From Limnomonas spitsbergensis (lineage: Eukaryota > Chlorophyta > Chlorophyceae > Chlamydomonadales), in contig JAYJMM010000118.1 in the NCBI GenBank assembly GCA_037349105.1, forward strand, positions 2,355,501-2,419,500: a stretch of DNA of 64,000 nucleotides, given 5' to 3'. The notes beneath the pieces were generated by a model. It was not told the DNA's origin and did no database searches. It saw only the letters and a list, made by a program, of their open reading frames with translations. Positions within the stretch are counted from its first letter, which is position 1. Every line of letters begins with the position of its first letter. A program made the translations under genes and the position numbers. Shown here one piece after another: positions 24,601 through 43,700 of this stretch.

Positions 24601-27200
24601 CATGAGCAACAGATGTGAGCAACAGGTGTGAGCAAAAGGTGTGAGCAACAGGTGTGAGCAACAGGTGTGAGGAACAGGTGTGAGCAACAGGTACAAGCAA
24701 CAGGTGTGAGGAACAGGTGTGAGCAACAGGTACAAGCAATAGGTGTGAGCAACAGGTGTGAGCAACAGGTGTGAGCAACATGTGTGAGCAACTGGCATGA
24801 GCAACAGGTGTGAGCAACAGGTGTGAGCTACAGGTGTGAGCAACAGGCACAAGCAACAGGTGTGAGCAACAGGTGTGAGCAACTGGCATGAGCAACAGGT
24901 GTGAGCAACAGGTGTGAGCTACAGGTGTGAGCAACAGGCACAAGCAATAGGTGTGAGCAACAGGTGTGAGCAACTTGTTTATGGCCAGCATGCTGCCCAG
25001 GGCTGTGTTACAAGCCCCCCGACCCTTGGCCCCTGTTCCTAGGTCCCCGACCCCTGTTTTGGCCCCCTGCCCCTGTTTTCATCCCACCTGAGCAGCCTGT
25101 TGATGGCCACCATGCCGCCTGCCTGCAGCATCACGTGCAGTGCAGACGAGCGGCCGGAGAACATCGCGAGCGTGGATGCGGCCAGCTCCAGGACCCCGTA
25201 GCTCCCCTGCACACATGCAGGGGACGCAAAAGATTAATCACATTCTTCCGTGCCATGTTGGTGGGCCCGTACGAGCCAAATTGGCAACCAAGGCAAGTAT
25301 GTCAGGATGTGTCAGCGCACAAAAACAAACTGATCCCTGATCCCTCCGCCCTTCGACCAGAGCCTTGGGCCTTGGCTCACAGAGCCTGGAGCCCAAAGCC
25401 CGCAGGGCGACACAGCCGCCTTTCTGACCGCACCTGACTCTCGTACTTGGCCGCTGAGTCTGTCATCATGTCCACGAGGCGGACCGTGTACCCAATGCAG
25501 TGCTCGGAGGTGAGGTCTTGCAGCGCAGGGTCAGAAAGGAGGTCTGCATCGTACACACTCTGTGGGTGGAGGCAGGTAGGGTGCAGAGAGTGGGTAGGAA
25601 TAATGGGTGGTGCTTTGAGTGCACGCGGAAGCAGGTGAATGATGCAGTGCTCAAGGAGTCGAGGTCATGCAGTATAAGGTCAATCTGTCGTGATGCACCA
25701 GTGCGCATGGGGTGGATATGAACAAATGAATTACTGGGGAGGAGGAGCACATGAGAAAGGGTTTGACTACAATGAAATGGTGTGGGGCGGATCAGGGCGA
25801 CAGGGGAGGATGCCAATTTTCCCCTTCCAGATTCTTTCAGCCACTGGGGCATCTAGGCGAGACATGCATGCGGCCTGCAGCCACAAACGGATTTGAGATC
25901 GGACGTGCATTCATGTGATTTTCCACACAGATCCATATGTGCTCCACTTTGTCTCTCTATATGGCACCCATGGCCATCCCCTGGCGGCGTCACCATACGA
26001 TGTCATCTTCACTGTTGCATGCACCTCAAGAATCCAGATGCCTTCTTCTCCATTTCTACAGATAATATCATATCCCAGTCGTCAAATATCCAGATCCAGG
26101 CCAAGGTTAATATTATTATATACTTCCAACTTTGCAGACAGCAGTACTGCCCCATGTGTTTTTGTGCATGCTTAATGTACTGCCCCATGATTTTCCATGC
26201 ATGCCCAAGTTTACTGCACCACGTGCGTTTTCCTACCTGCAGGTGCTGCTTGAGCTCTGCAATATGGATCCCCATGTCCCTGAGCTCAGGCCCAAGCAGG
26301 GAGTACTGCTCGTTGATGCGGCCGAGGATGTCCAGCCGACGGCGCTCAAGCTCGTACTCGGAGGCCATGCTGGCACGCCTCTCCATCTCGCTGACCTGTC
26401 GTTTCGAGGGGGTCTAACAGTTGGAGCCGGGCACAGGCGGGCCTTCCTTCCGCCACACAGTCAAGCTTTTTCCTGTACAGCTAAACATCAGTTCTGCCTG
26501 TCATAATCCCTTTGAAAGGCCGCTTCTTAGCGTAACTTCTTGCTTTGCTTGACACAGCAAGGCATTCCTTTCCATGCTCAGCCACACCTGCATCTACGTT
26601 GCGCTGATGCGTCCATGCGGGCTGGCACACTGCATTCCCCATGAGATCAGAGGATGCCCTGACCCCAGAGCCCTGACACCTGGGACCTGCTGTGCTCTGT
26701 TTGCTCTGGAGCTGTGATGAGGTCGATGCCTTGCATAAACATTTGTGTGACATGGGCCTGAAGGGCTCCAGCCTCTTCAAGCTGCCCAGATGCATCTAAA
26801 CCGCAGGGGCAGGCCTGCATGACCAACCTGTTAGGCCTCCTACCACCCAGTACTGAAGAGGTGGGGGACAGGCTGGCATGACCCTATCATGACAAACCTG
26901 CTAGGGCTCCTCACAAGCGGGACAGCCTGGCATGACCCTATCATGACAAATCTGCTAGGGCTCCTACCACCCCGTACTGAGAGGTGGGGTTTCCTTCAAT
27001 GTATCTTTCTGCCTACGGTTTGGTTGAGCTAGGGTCTGCCCCACCCGATGCAGAGAGGCGGTGGCTGCTTCTCCTACCTTCATTCGGGTCTTGTTGATTT
27101 CGGCTAGCCGCTTCACAGTGAGGCGCGCCAAGAACTCGGTATCATAAAGTACGTCGGTATACACCATCGCAACAGCAGAGCAGCAGTTCCGTCCTGACAT
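15614..27200 (-). CDS. Armadillo-repeat plus SAM-domain protein, 15 exons, about 590 aa
   Basis: Exons, 5' to 3': 27078-27200, 26237-26395, 25434-25559, 25088-25206, 22392-22478, 21549-21612, 20946-21074, 20558-20698, 19968-20071, 19302-19531, 18806-18897, 18403-18475, 16699-16763, 16018-16158, 15614-15736. All phases agree. ATG 27167 is an alternative start. Residues about 20-95 look coiled-coil (ERRRLDILGRINEQ). Then come armadillo-like helices (GSYGVLELAASTLAMF, GGMVAINRLLR, GGIDLLVALLASD). A disordered linker repeats RDYSPSRDYSP. A SAM-like domain follows (VCLLLEEMGFDRLDLRGF ... TELSLDMALPRSKVRKV), then a C-terminal piece ending LRIYNIPC. Both domain types mediate protein-protein binding, so a scaffold role is likely. 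The order resembles SARM1, but no TIR domain is present. Exon 20946-21074 ends in a GC donor (GCGAGT). Three introns are largely tandem arrays. Confidence 0.8.
16770..18112 (-). repeat. Minisatellite, 41-bp unit, about 32 copies, filling an intron
   Basis: The unit on the + strand is GATAGGTAGCAGGGAAACAT followed by ACAGCAGTTCAGCGTGGTTGC, nearly invariant (AACAG/GCAG variants recur every few units). It occupies almost all of the intron 16764-18402, beginning about 6 bp from the 3' splice site of exon 16699-16763. On the gene strand the consensus unit contains no AG and has the pyrimidine-rich core TGTTTCCCTGCTACC. Confidence 0.95.
18977..19016 (-). repeat. Echo of the start of exon 18806-18897
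   Basis: TGCCTGTGTCAGCGTCCAGT against the exon's TGCCAGTGCCCAGCGTCCAC, followed by CGTCATTGGATG against CATCATCGGCTG. It lies 80 bp upstream in the preceding intron. The remainder of that intron, to 19301, shows nothing recognisable. Confidence 0.7.
20126..20187 (-). repeat. Echo of exon 19968-20071 and its acceptor
   Basis: It aligns with 20014-20079: GTCAAC.. then AAGCCGGCTTTGCTG against GAGCCGGCTGTGCTG, and ends in the same acceptor CTCCTGCAG / ATCCTGCAG region. It lies upstream in the preceding intron. From 20188 to 20557 nothing else is seen. Confidence 0.8.
21123..21157 (-). repeat. Echo of the start of exon 20946-21074
   Basis: AGCTCAGGGTTGCAGCAGCG then GTAGTCCGCAGAG, against GACTCAGGGCCGCAGCAGCA then GCAGTCTGGAGAT at 21049-21081. 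It covers the acceptor. The rest of the intron to 21548 has no recognisable feature. Confidence 0.65.
22075..22391 (-). repeat. Degenerate tandem array, roughly 50-bp unit, starting at a 5' splice site
   Basis: On the gene strand the intron after exon 22392-22478 begins GTGAGTGGCTGGTGTG. GTGAGTGG or a near match recurs several times, with TCATGAT and AGGCTGGTGGGG spaced between. The donor and its flank appear to have been copied several times with decay. Confidence 0.6.
22486..24975 (-). repeat. Minisatellite, 13-bp unit, about 190 copies, filling an intron
   Basis: The unit on the + strand is GAGCAACAGGTGT with frequent variants (..AGGCAT, ..TGGCAT, ..AGGCAC). On the gene strand it is CTGTTGCTCACAC, pyrimidine-rich with a branch-point-like CTCAC. 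It fills the intron between exons 25088-25206 and 22392-22478 and stops just short of the acceptor (GTGTGCAG). Because 13 is not a multiple of 3 and the unit contains no stop in any phase, all three minus frames stay open for hundreds of codons. Confidence 0.95.
24966..24997 (-). repeat. Echo of the end of exon 25088-25206 at the edge of the 13-bp array
   Basis: CAACTTGTTTATGGCCAGCA against the exon's CAGCCTGTTGATGGCCACCA. The first GAGCAAC of the array is continuous with the copied exon end (GAGCAGCC), so the unit may have been born from this exon/donor copy. Confidence 0.7.
25641..25686 (-). repeat. Echo of exon 25434-25559
   Basis: ATGCAGTGCTCAAGGAGTCG then AGGTCATGCAG, against ATGCAGTGCTCGGAGGTG then AGGTCTTGCAG at 25494-25539. 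It lies upstream in the preceding intron (25560-26236), which has no other recognisable content. Confidence 0.75.
26816..26990 (-). repeat. Three-copy tandem repeat in the first intron of the armadillo gene
   Basis: CTGGCATGACCCTATCATGA and CTGCTAGGGCTCCT recur at intervals of about 60-70 bp. The intron spans 26396-27077; the rest of it is unremarkable. Confidence 0.65.
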
Positions 27201-30200
27201 GGGCAAGGGACGATGGGACAAGTCTGATCAGTAGCTGGCATTGAGGATTTCGTCGCCCGGCCTCATAAAGGATGCTGCGTGGAGCGTTGGATGCAGACAC
27301 TTGATTCGGTGTCGGTTGTGGCGCAACAGTTGTCTGAGCAACCTTGTCTGGGAACAATTTCGACTCGTTGTTCGGCAGTGCCGATGGATGCCACGCCAGC
27401 ACCGTCAGCTGACGATCCAACTGCCAGCACAGCATGCGGTGCATGCATGCATTGTTGTGGATAGTAATCTTATCGTGCAAACTTGTATTTGCCACTCGCA
27501 GTAGAGGAAGACAGAGCTGCAAATGCCCCCTCGTCGCTTGAGGGGTGGGGACTGTCCCAGGCGGTGATTTTGGAAATGCCACCCTCATGCCTTCCCCCAA
27601 TCTGCGTCTCTGCACTTACTGGTTTCGAGGATCAATCAGCAGATACTACCACTGAGAAAGGGCTGTGGAGGCCGGAGCCGAAATTTGTGTGTATAGGACA
27701 CAGTAATCGGACTGAGGTCCAGGCTTTCTAGGTCTTATAAAGTCGAGGGAGGATCCGGCAAAAAGATATGGTGGCAAATGCGTGTAGTTACAGGAAGGGC
27801 AGTAGAGTGGGTGCTTAGACAGAAAAATTAGATGACATCCGCGAATTCTATGGCAATCGACCCATCGACCCGTGGTGGGCGACGAGATGCCTAAATTCCG
27901 CGCCCCAAGGCAGATGCATGTCGGGCGCTGAAATTGGGAATTCCTTCCCGTGTTCCTCTGAGTTGCTCCGAATTCACGTCGCGGAGCGACGTCGTGTTGC
28001 GTTCCATGCGAAAAAGCGCATATCTAGCTGTGCAATATAATTTAGACCCAACCAAGCACGCAAGAGGCCCAACCTGCCGAAGTCACAATGACAACGTGAA
28101 GCGCCAAGGCAAAGCAAGGCTTGTGGGTACATCCAAGGAAATAGTTTTCCGCTTCCATAGTTTTGGATAGTACTGAAGTTGAATTCAAGGATTCGGGACT
28201 GTATTGCACCTGACTGTAAAAGTATTTTTTGTGACTCAGAAAATCCTGAAGCAAAATTTCCCTAGAAAACAGTTATAAGGCCTCATAGGAATGCGAGTTA
28301 AACTTGGAAATTTCAGGGGGGTGACAATTAATTGATTGTTTGTCACCTCGTACATTCAAGGATATAGCAGTTTTCAAATTCGAATATGTCGAACGGTTCC
28401 AACATTTTCTTTTCGATCAGAAAAAAATCCCCGTCAACGCCTCCTGTACCAGCCCCACGCCATTCCTCCATCACCATGGCGACGTAACAGCTCCTGTCCA
28501 TGGCAGGAGACCTGTGCCCCCAGACCAGTGAGCCCCAAAGCTTCTGTCGCAGCTTCCCATGCAACCCCACCCCCCAGCGCCACGCCATCATCATCAATCA
28601 TCATGCTTGCTTCAGCTCCACATCACCAACCCCCCGGCCTAGTAGTACCTACCAGCCCAGCCAGGGCAATCATGAACACAGGCAAGTTTATACAATAGCA
28701 CTGCAGCAGCAGGACAGCATCCGCCAAAAAATTTCAGTGCCTGTCCGAGGGGAACATGCCCAGTCGAGGAGAAGGGTAAGGGTGTAGGGCATCTTCCTCG
28801 ACAAGGACCCGCTTGCTTTGTATCTTCTTTGCATCCGCTGCCTCTAACTCTCAGTCCTCCCGACTGTTCTTGCTACATTAACCCCTTCAATCCGGCAGGC
28901 CCAGTGAATGTGTCAAGGTTTTCACTGCTGTGACAAAAGCTGACAGATTGAGACTAAACAGGCGGCAAATTACTTTTCTGACGCATTTTCATGCAGGTTT
29001 TCAGGGGGGCCATAAAGTCGTACCTGCCTTCCCATGTTCAGGACTACCTTTGTTCATGCACAAGACCCGTAGGAATGTCTGTTACTCTGTTAGCCACAAA
29101 AACAAAGACTGCCAGCTGGCAGCTGCGGCTACCCAAAGCATGATCCCGATGCTATAGCTGCTGTGGCTGGAGTTAGCAGCATCGGCCGCTATCCTGTTCC
29201 CTGCTTCCTTGGCCGCCACGCTGTCCGCCACCGAGGTTTCCTGCACTGCATCCTGCAGGCTAGTCACAATTGCTGATGCACGCCGCAATGGCGGCCGCCG
29301 CCGCGTCGCCCTGCTCCGGGAGCCCCTGCGGAACTGTGGTCCCGCACCCGCAGCTGTTGTATCACCCAGCAACGGCGGATGGGCCTGGCTTGGCAGCTGC
29401 TGCTTGTGCCCACCTGTTGATTGAGGCAATACTGCTGATGTCAATGGTGTACCTGCTGAGCTATGCGTTCCCTGCTTTGTTCCACAGCCGTGAAACCAGG
29501 GGCTGCCGTATGGAGTTGCTCAGTCAGCGTGTCACCATCAGGTCGCTTCTGAATATGAGCTAGGACCTGGACTGACGCAAACAGACAGCACAGAATCATA
29601 TCATGTAAATGACTCGGTGGCAGGGTCCCCTTCTTTGCCTCCCAGCTCAGATGCAGAGTCTGCCTGCAGGCCAGCCGTGACAGATGGGGAATCCCTAGAG
29701 ATCTTCGTCCCAGGGTGTACTTGCCTTGGTGCCTACCCGTTGAGCAGTCCTTGTCGGTTAGCTACACTAGATTGTGCAAAGCACCTTTTGGACAACGGCA
29801 GCTTCTGTGCCCTCGGGTGTCATCTGCCTGCTGGGGCCAAGGTGCTTGTGAGCATGCTGGTGTGTTAGGTGCTTTGCTGGATTGGTAGGGGAGGGAGACG
29901 TAAACAGGTAGTGGCTGCACAGCACCACCAGAAGGATGAAGCATGCTGCCTGTTCTAGTCAGTTGAAAGTGCTTGCTATTTGTGGTCCCATGATGTTTAT
30001 TTTTGCTCCTGGATTGTAAAAAGCTGAAGGCTATGGTGTTGTACTGAACATACCCTGGGCTGTAAAAAGTCTGGAAACAATTGCTGTAAACCGTTTCCCT
30101 CTCTACTTCCTCGGCTGCTCCCACCCCAGGACCAGCCACCAGACAAACTCTGCCTTGCCGTCCTTTGGATGATCCATACTTTGAATCAATTACATCATAG

Positions 30201-30749
30201 TTCTGTCTGGTGATGAAGGCCAGCTGTTCCTTTGTACTGCAGCGGCTTAACAAAACTCCTATCACGATGGGAGGGGGGGAGCTAAGATGTTACACACAAA
30301 TGATTGGCAATTTGGAATACGAGTCTGTAGTAGAGTTGCCTACAGTGATCCAGCACCAGTTCCACCGGAAGGATAGGGGTCATTGCTTGGTACACAAGTT
30401 TCGCTGCTGGAGTTCCCCAGCTCGTATCGGGTCAAGCTCCTGCTATTGAAGCATGCATTATCATTGTGGGTGGCTAAAGGGCAGAGGCTCCATGCTGACG
30501 ATGGGTACTGCAGCGATACCCATTGCCTGTGCCGTATGCTAGGTTGGTTCCCTTGGTTCGTCCAGTGATTTCCGGGTGCAAGACCCAGGCGTCATTTGGG
30601 TCCAAAGTCTCTTATAATATTGCATGTGCTTGTGGAGAGAAAGGCGACGACCTGCGCCCGCGTGGGGTGCAGGTCATCAGGTGACAGACCCTTAACCCTA
30701 CCGCCCCCACGCAGGTGAACCCAGCGGGGATGGTGGGTGCGGGGGGTGG
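27201..30749. other. Intergenic region, no gene established
   Basis: The 5' flank of the armadillo gene lies at the left side, so its promoter should be near 27201-27500. Open stretches at 28336-28787 and 29082-29570 are proline/serine- or alanine-rich without recognisable domains, and their splice sites do not line up. I cannot support a gene. Confidence 0.4.
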
Positions 30750-30872
30750 GTCCCCAACCCGCAGTCTCAGGCGTTTTGTCGCTGCCTGGTAGGCGGTGGT
30801 GCAGCCCAAACAGGCGAAGCAGGATTAAGAGATTTGAGACAAGGCCGAAGATTAGCTGCTCCTGTCCACAAC
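30750..30872 (-). repeat. Echo of the last exon of the RNF121-like gene, beyond its stop codon
   Basis: It aligns with 30905-31035 in the same orientation. On the gene strand CTAATCTTCGGCCTTGTC matches CTTATCTTCAGCCTCGTC, then CAGGCAGCGACAAAACGCC matches CAGGCAGCAACACGCCGGC, then GGTTGGGGACCCAC matches GGTTTGGGACCCAC. Many indels; not coding. Confidence 0.8.
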
Positions 30873-30886
30873 ATCATCACAGGAGG

Positions 30887-37987
<7,101 letters not shown>

Positions 37988-40789
37988 TTATCAGGCGGTC
38001 AGGATATAACGGGGCGCAATGTCAGGTGCCCACGTGGTGAGTTTGAGCAGGCAGGGCGATGCAGCTGTCGGTGGACGGATCGAACGCATTCTGGATATTT
38101 CAGTTTTCACTCCTCCACACATTCCCGTACGAAGTGAAACGGAACGTAAGGGATAACAGGGGGTAAATGGGTATGTATGTAGGTGACTGGGTCAAAACAC
38201 GTTTCTTCTCCGTTTGAAACAAATATGTGCACTGCATCACGCATGACATGTGAGACGTATCCACCGTGGCAAAAGTGTGAAAACGTGTGGAGTTCGAAAA
38301 TGTTTGAATGCCCGTTTGGACGTGGCGTTTTATCCGGAGTACGTATGGGAAAAGTGGCGACATTTGAATCTATGTACGGGGGATAATGACAACGCTCTTT
38401 CCCACAGAGAAGAGGCGGCTTTGCCGACCATGGGCACCCACATCCACGCCCAATAGCTCGAAATACAGCAAAAGTTGCAGAACGAACTAGCGAGCAACGT
38501 CAAACGGAAAAAAGGGCAGGAAAACAATTATCCCTGTCACGCTGACAATCAGTTAGTTCAAACCGTGAAAACTCCTAAACTTCGCTCATAATTATTTAAT
38601 TATTGGGGTGTGCGGACACGGCTGCGCGCTAATATTATTTCTAAAATCGCCGGTGCACGGAGTGTCAGTCGGGTGCCCAAACAACTACTTTGGGGGTGCG
38701 CGCTATGCATTAAAATAGCAAATGTAAAAACCCGCGCGCTCGTGCGCAACTGTTTGATTTGACATCCGTGGAGTGATCCTTATGCCAGTCCCCGTAGCGA
38801 AGCCCGATCCTGGAGGCAGGGACGGGTGCCGACGACTGCTGACGTTTCGGGGCCCCAACAGGCACACGTTCCTGAGGCCAGGAACTGGGGATGGAGGAGG
38901 ATGACGACTATGCTGAGTATTGCTGACCGTTTACTATCCTTGCTAGTATCAAATGAGGGATTTACTTAAACTGAGTTCAATGTACCGTACAGGCTGAAAG
39001 TGCTGCGCGGTAGAAAATTTTAATCATTTTCAGTGATGCGCGGCGTTTAACCAAATTACCTGCTGCGCGTCGTTAATTTATATTAAAAAATCGCCGCTGC
39101 GCAACCGTTCATTAAATTCGTTTTGGCTGCGCGACGGGGAAAACACTTATTTTGAGTGCGCGGACCCTAAGCGGTTCTACGGTAGTTCAAAAGTTTTCGT
39201 GGACCCCCCCCGGACCCCCCACATTCCCCCCCCAACCTCGGCGGGAACTATTGCGTTCCTCCACCTTACGAAAGTTCCTCCACACCTGTTCCGGGCACCT
39301 GTTCCACGAGATACGATGGAGGAACAGTTCCTCCATGGAGAAAACGAGTTCCTCCATCTATCAGAAACGTGGTGTAACCCCAACGACGTGTGCGGTACAT
39401 GGGGTTTCGTCATTTTCCTAGAGTAATGCGTATCGGCATACATTTCCCTCAAAACACCAACGCTTCACAGCAGCCCCACATGCAGGTAGGCTTGAAATTT
39501 GGTTTAAGTGTCCCATCTGAACATACGGTCGTGTTAGCAGAAAATAACATTAAATTAAATAGCACTTGATTCAGATTCTGCCCTTCAGATTATGCCGCAA
39601 ACAGATTTAAGTTATATCTTAAGTAAAAATGCCTCTCTAGGATTACTTGTTAGCACTCCATGTAGCTTGGTTGCTGCTTTGTGAAGATCTAAGAGGGCTA
39701 CCAGGGCCTAATGTGCTCGTCCATGCTTCGCCAGTTCTAGAATTTGGAAGGCATGTCCCTCGCGCCTTCATAGCGCCCTGCTAGACTGTTAAAATCTAGA
39801 TTTGTGCTAATAAGCGAAGTTACTGGTAGTTAGACCAGGTGTAAATCCCCCCCGCATATTTTGTTTCAATCTTCCGTATATACTCCCAATCTTTAAAGTG
39901 CTTTACCTACTCAACCATGATGGGTGAATTACGTTGACCATGTGTGACTTAAACTTGGTGAGCACTCAGTCGCTGTGATAGATATCGTCGAGGCGTAGAC
40001 GTTCGAGACTCTGGGACATCCTTTGGCCGACCCTCTCCCAGTTTTTTGTTTGTCCTTTTCTTCTTGTCCCAGCCATTTGTTTGTCCCTTACCTTCTTGTC
40101 CCAGCCTTTTGTTTGTCCCTTACCTTTTTGTCCCAGCCTTTTGTTGGTCTCTTCACTGTTTCCTATTTTTTAAACCATAGCTGGCTGCAGGTGAAATAAT
40201 AGGTCAAGTACCGCTCATGGTTGTTGTCCATGCATGGGATGATGCTGACTCAGTGCCAATTTGCAGGCACATGTCCCATGCATCAAATGTAATGCTCTGC
40301 TGGACTGGAAAAATCACACTCTTCCTCTGTAAAGAAATAGAGCCGGAGGTATCTTAGCATGAAGCTTACAAATATCATCTTAAGTTCTATACTGTACTAT
40401 TATCCACCAGACCAACTACAGAGTTCAACTGTGAACAAAAAATAGTGACTTTGTTATTTGAGTGCAATTAAAAAACACAGGTAATCTAGGTAGTCCATGC
40501 AGTCTCATCAATCCTCCCATGCTGCTTGCCGGGAGTGACATCCATGTAGATGCATCGGGGAGGGCATTCGCGGCTAGTGTGCTAAGCATCTGGCACGGTG
40601 TGGTTTTACCCTTGAAAACACGTGAGTCACGCACACTCGTGGCAAATATGAATGACCTGCGTGGTAAACGCGGCTACACAATGCTCTCTTTATGAACTCA
40701 TTTAAAAGTGAAGATCATGCTGCCCTCTCCTTGTGGTATTTCTCAGGCTTAGCGGGCTTTCGCAGACGTCCCCAGTATCACGCCACCAC
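37988..40789. other. Intergenic region with phased GCTGCGCG motifs, no gene
   Basis: Between 39003 and 39163 the motif TGCGCG or TGCGCA recurs roughly every 30 bp in an otherwise AT-rich background (around 39003, 39036, 39063, 39095, 39128, 39157), with related copies near 38623, 38697 and 38741. At 39240-39360 GTTCCTCCA recurs several times in both orientations. No coding evidence. Confidence 0.45.
40035..40155. repeat. Tandem repeat, 32-bp unit, about 4 copies
   Basis: CAGCCTTTTGTTTGTCCCTT then ACCTTCTTGTCC recurs with few changes. It is intergenic, downstream of the oxidoreductase stop at 40790. Confidence 0.8.
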
Positions 40790-43700
40790 CTACTTCACAG
40801 GCTTCCTCCTTGTCTTGCCGTGGGCTATGCCCAGGTACATGTCGAATTGTGCTGCAGCCAGTCTGTCTTCCGGGAAGGGATAGTCAGCCCCCAGGCGCTC
40901 CGCTGCAGCCAGCCCGCTCATCATGGCGATCTCCTGTATCATAATCAGCACAAAGGAATCCAGTTAAATACCTAGTCTGCTGCGTGTTCAAATTTATGCG
41001 ATTCTGCTACATGGGTACATTGCTGCATTTCTTGGCCCACAGCCGGAGACCCCGGGAGTGGCCAGCCGTGTTGGGCACTACTGAGGTGTGTGGGAGCAAT
41101 ATGTATGTCTATTTAAGTCCCCTGGGCAGCAAAAGGGGATGCGGACAGAGATTTTGAGCCACACAGTACAATACTTTACAGGGCTACCGGGCAGGCATCA
41201 CTAGGCCTATTCAGACCAAACCTTGACTGGGTAATGGCCAGTTGCCTGGACAACAGGGCTTGCTGCACAAAATACAGCAGGACAAAGGCAAGCTGAAGCT
41301 TCTCAACAAAGTGTGGATCAGGGGTGAAGCTTTAACCATGGCATACATGGGGTGAACTCTGTTCACAGGAGCCGCAGATGCTCTTGTTGCGCCGCTTACC
41401 TGTGTGTTGACCATAGTGTAGCTGCCGCAGAACCAGGTGTTCCTGGTGCCCTGGATGAAACGCGCCTGGATGGAGTGGTTTCAAGGGCAGGAGGGCGCTG
41501 AATTGGCAAAACAAACTCATCATGCAGCTTGCTAAGCACCAGCACTGATGCACGAAAAAAACGTTTCAGTTTGACCTGGAGGAACAAGGTGGAATTGTGG
41601 AACAATATAATGTTGGCATATGATCCACTGCTCAGCTTGCTATACAAAATTAACAACGTCCATCCTCTACCCATGCTAGCACAACACCCTGACACACGCA
41701 TTATCCTTGGCCAAATAATTTCGCCCAAATACCCATGACGCCAAAATCGTTAGCTCGTCTTTTGCCTGAGGCTCACCCATGGCACCCAGTACGCAAAGTG
41801 GCGCCAGGTGTGTGCAAACTGGCGCATCCACCGCGAGGCCAGCACCTTGTCCTTTGCCACCTCGCCATCGGTCCACATGGCCTTGTCTCTGAAAGACAAC
41901 AGCAGCATATGGAATAGGGTTGACGGTGAAGGGGTGTGCGAGAACTGGCACACCCAATTCCGGGCCAGCATTTTGTCCATTGCCACCTCACGTGCGGCAG
42001 ACCACATGACCTTGTCCCAAGGTGATAGCAGCAGCATAAGGTTCTCTGGTTTGGGATGTTGGGGCATAAACCCTGGACCCTAGAGAAGGGCAGCAGCAGG
42101 GTTTCCAGACGGGAGCGGCCAGAGTGAGATGGCCATGGCTTGAGGCGCAGGGATTGACATGGGCATGATCAGATGATGAGCAGATCCAGCACCTTGTATC
42201 ATTCCATTGTAGCAGGATCCAACAGCTTCATGCCAGCAGCCATCCTGTCCCAGCTGTCAATTGGACCATATGCCTAATAAAATGTCGTTGCTCGCAGACC
42301 CTGCTGTCTGTCCCAGGAAGGCTTAACCCTGCTGACCATCACAGGGTAAGATAAACCCTTGTATGTCCACTACTGGTAGAGGGAGAAGTGTGGACTACAA
42401 GAGGTCAGGGGACCCATCTCCATACCTAGTGCCAGGACCTCTCTGGGACATTCCTGTGGCACTGACTGTACTAGTTGCGCACCTTCCATTGAGGTAGTAC
42501 GTTTGGTAGATGTTGAGGCCCGCTGCCCTGAGGTGGGGCTGGTAGGTGCTGATGTTGAAGGACATCTCAATTTTCTCAGGGCTGCGCAGACAAACATGAG
42601 AGCATGGTGCCTCGAGATAAATAGTTTTTACTACTTAAAGGCAAGTTGCTGAAAGATGAATCGTTGGACATGGTTGGACATGGATTCGTGCAATGGGTTT
42701 GGTGGCCGCATAACTTATGCACCAAGACTACGCATCACAGGTGAACCAAGCAAGCTAAGAAGAGCATGCCTAGCATGCTAGGCTTGCTCACTCAGTCAAC
42801 ACACCTCTCTGGGTAGGTGCGCACAAAATAGTTGTCCCGCTGCTCCAACCGCACATCATACATCTTCTTCATATACTCCTCATCCTCATGTGTCAGGCAG
42901 TAGTCATCAAAGTACTCCACATTACCCAGCAGCCGTCGCTCCAGCCTGGGTGCAGTCAGAGGTTAGGGTTACCGGTAAGGGGTGAAAGGAGGCCAGGCCT
43001 ATTGAACACAATCTGAACTATGAAACTCCATCTTCATCCTGAAGCACCATCTATCTCCAGCTTAGTAAAATTCATTGATTGCTGAGGTCCGGGATCTGAC
43101 TGACATCCTTTTGTATGTTTGTTGATGTCCTTAGCGCTTTCATACTTTTCAGATGCTAGCCTGATGTATCTGCTTGGCACCCATGGGTGGGGGGGGGCTG
43201 AGGGGTATTGCTGAATAACCAAGTCAATGATATATTTGGGTTCAGAGATTATAATTGGATGGAAGCGTCTACATGCCGCAGCAGGAATCACAGCTGACAG
43301 ACAACTGCAGCAACATGGTATATAATGCATCACAAGTCCATGAACAGGCCAATAAAGGGAAACAGGCACCCACCAGGTGGGCTCAGACAGCGTCTTGAGG
43401 ACCGTCTCTGCGTCACAGGCGTACACAACCTCATCAAACTGCTCCACCACGCCGGCTGCATCTTCTGCAAGGACAAACCCGCCAGCCTTCCCTGCAGCCT
43501 GGCTTCTCACCAGCTTCTTCAGGGGGCGGCTGTGGGCAGGCATCGGAGAATGTGGGAGTGAGACCTTACTTAAAAAGCAGCTGTGGGCAGGCGTCAGCTA
43601 CCTGTCCCAGCCAGAGCCCCACTGGGGGGATCTGAAATGAGCATAACGTTCAGCTCCTCATAATGCATGTCAATATGTGGCAGAAGTAAGGGACACAAAT

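Noticed and set aside
22416..24991. Overlapping minus-strand open frames of hundreds of codons rich in Cys, Leu, His and Pro
   Set aside because: They are the translation of the 13-bp minisatellite in all three phases (period 13 residues); the unit has no stop codon in any phase, and the array lies in an intron.
29762..30265. 167-codon minus-strand open frame
   Set aside because: No domain, irregular composition and no flanking exon structure; probably chance.
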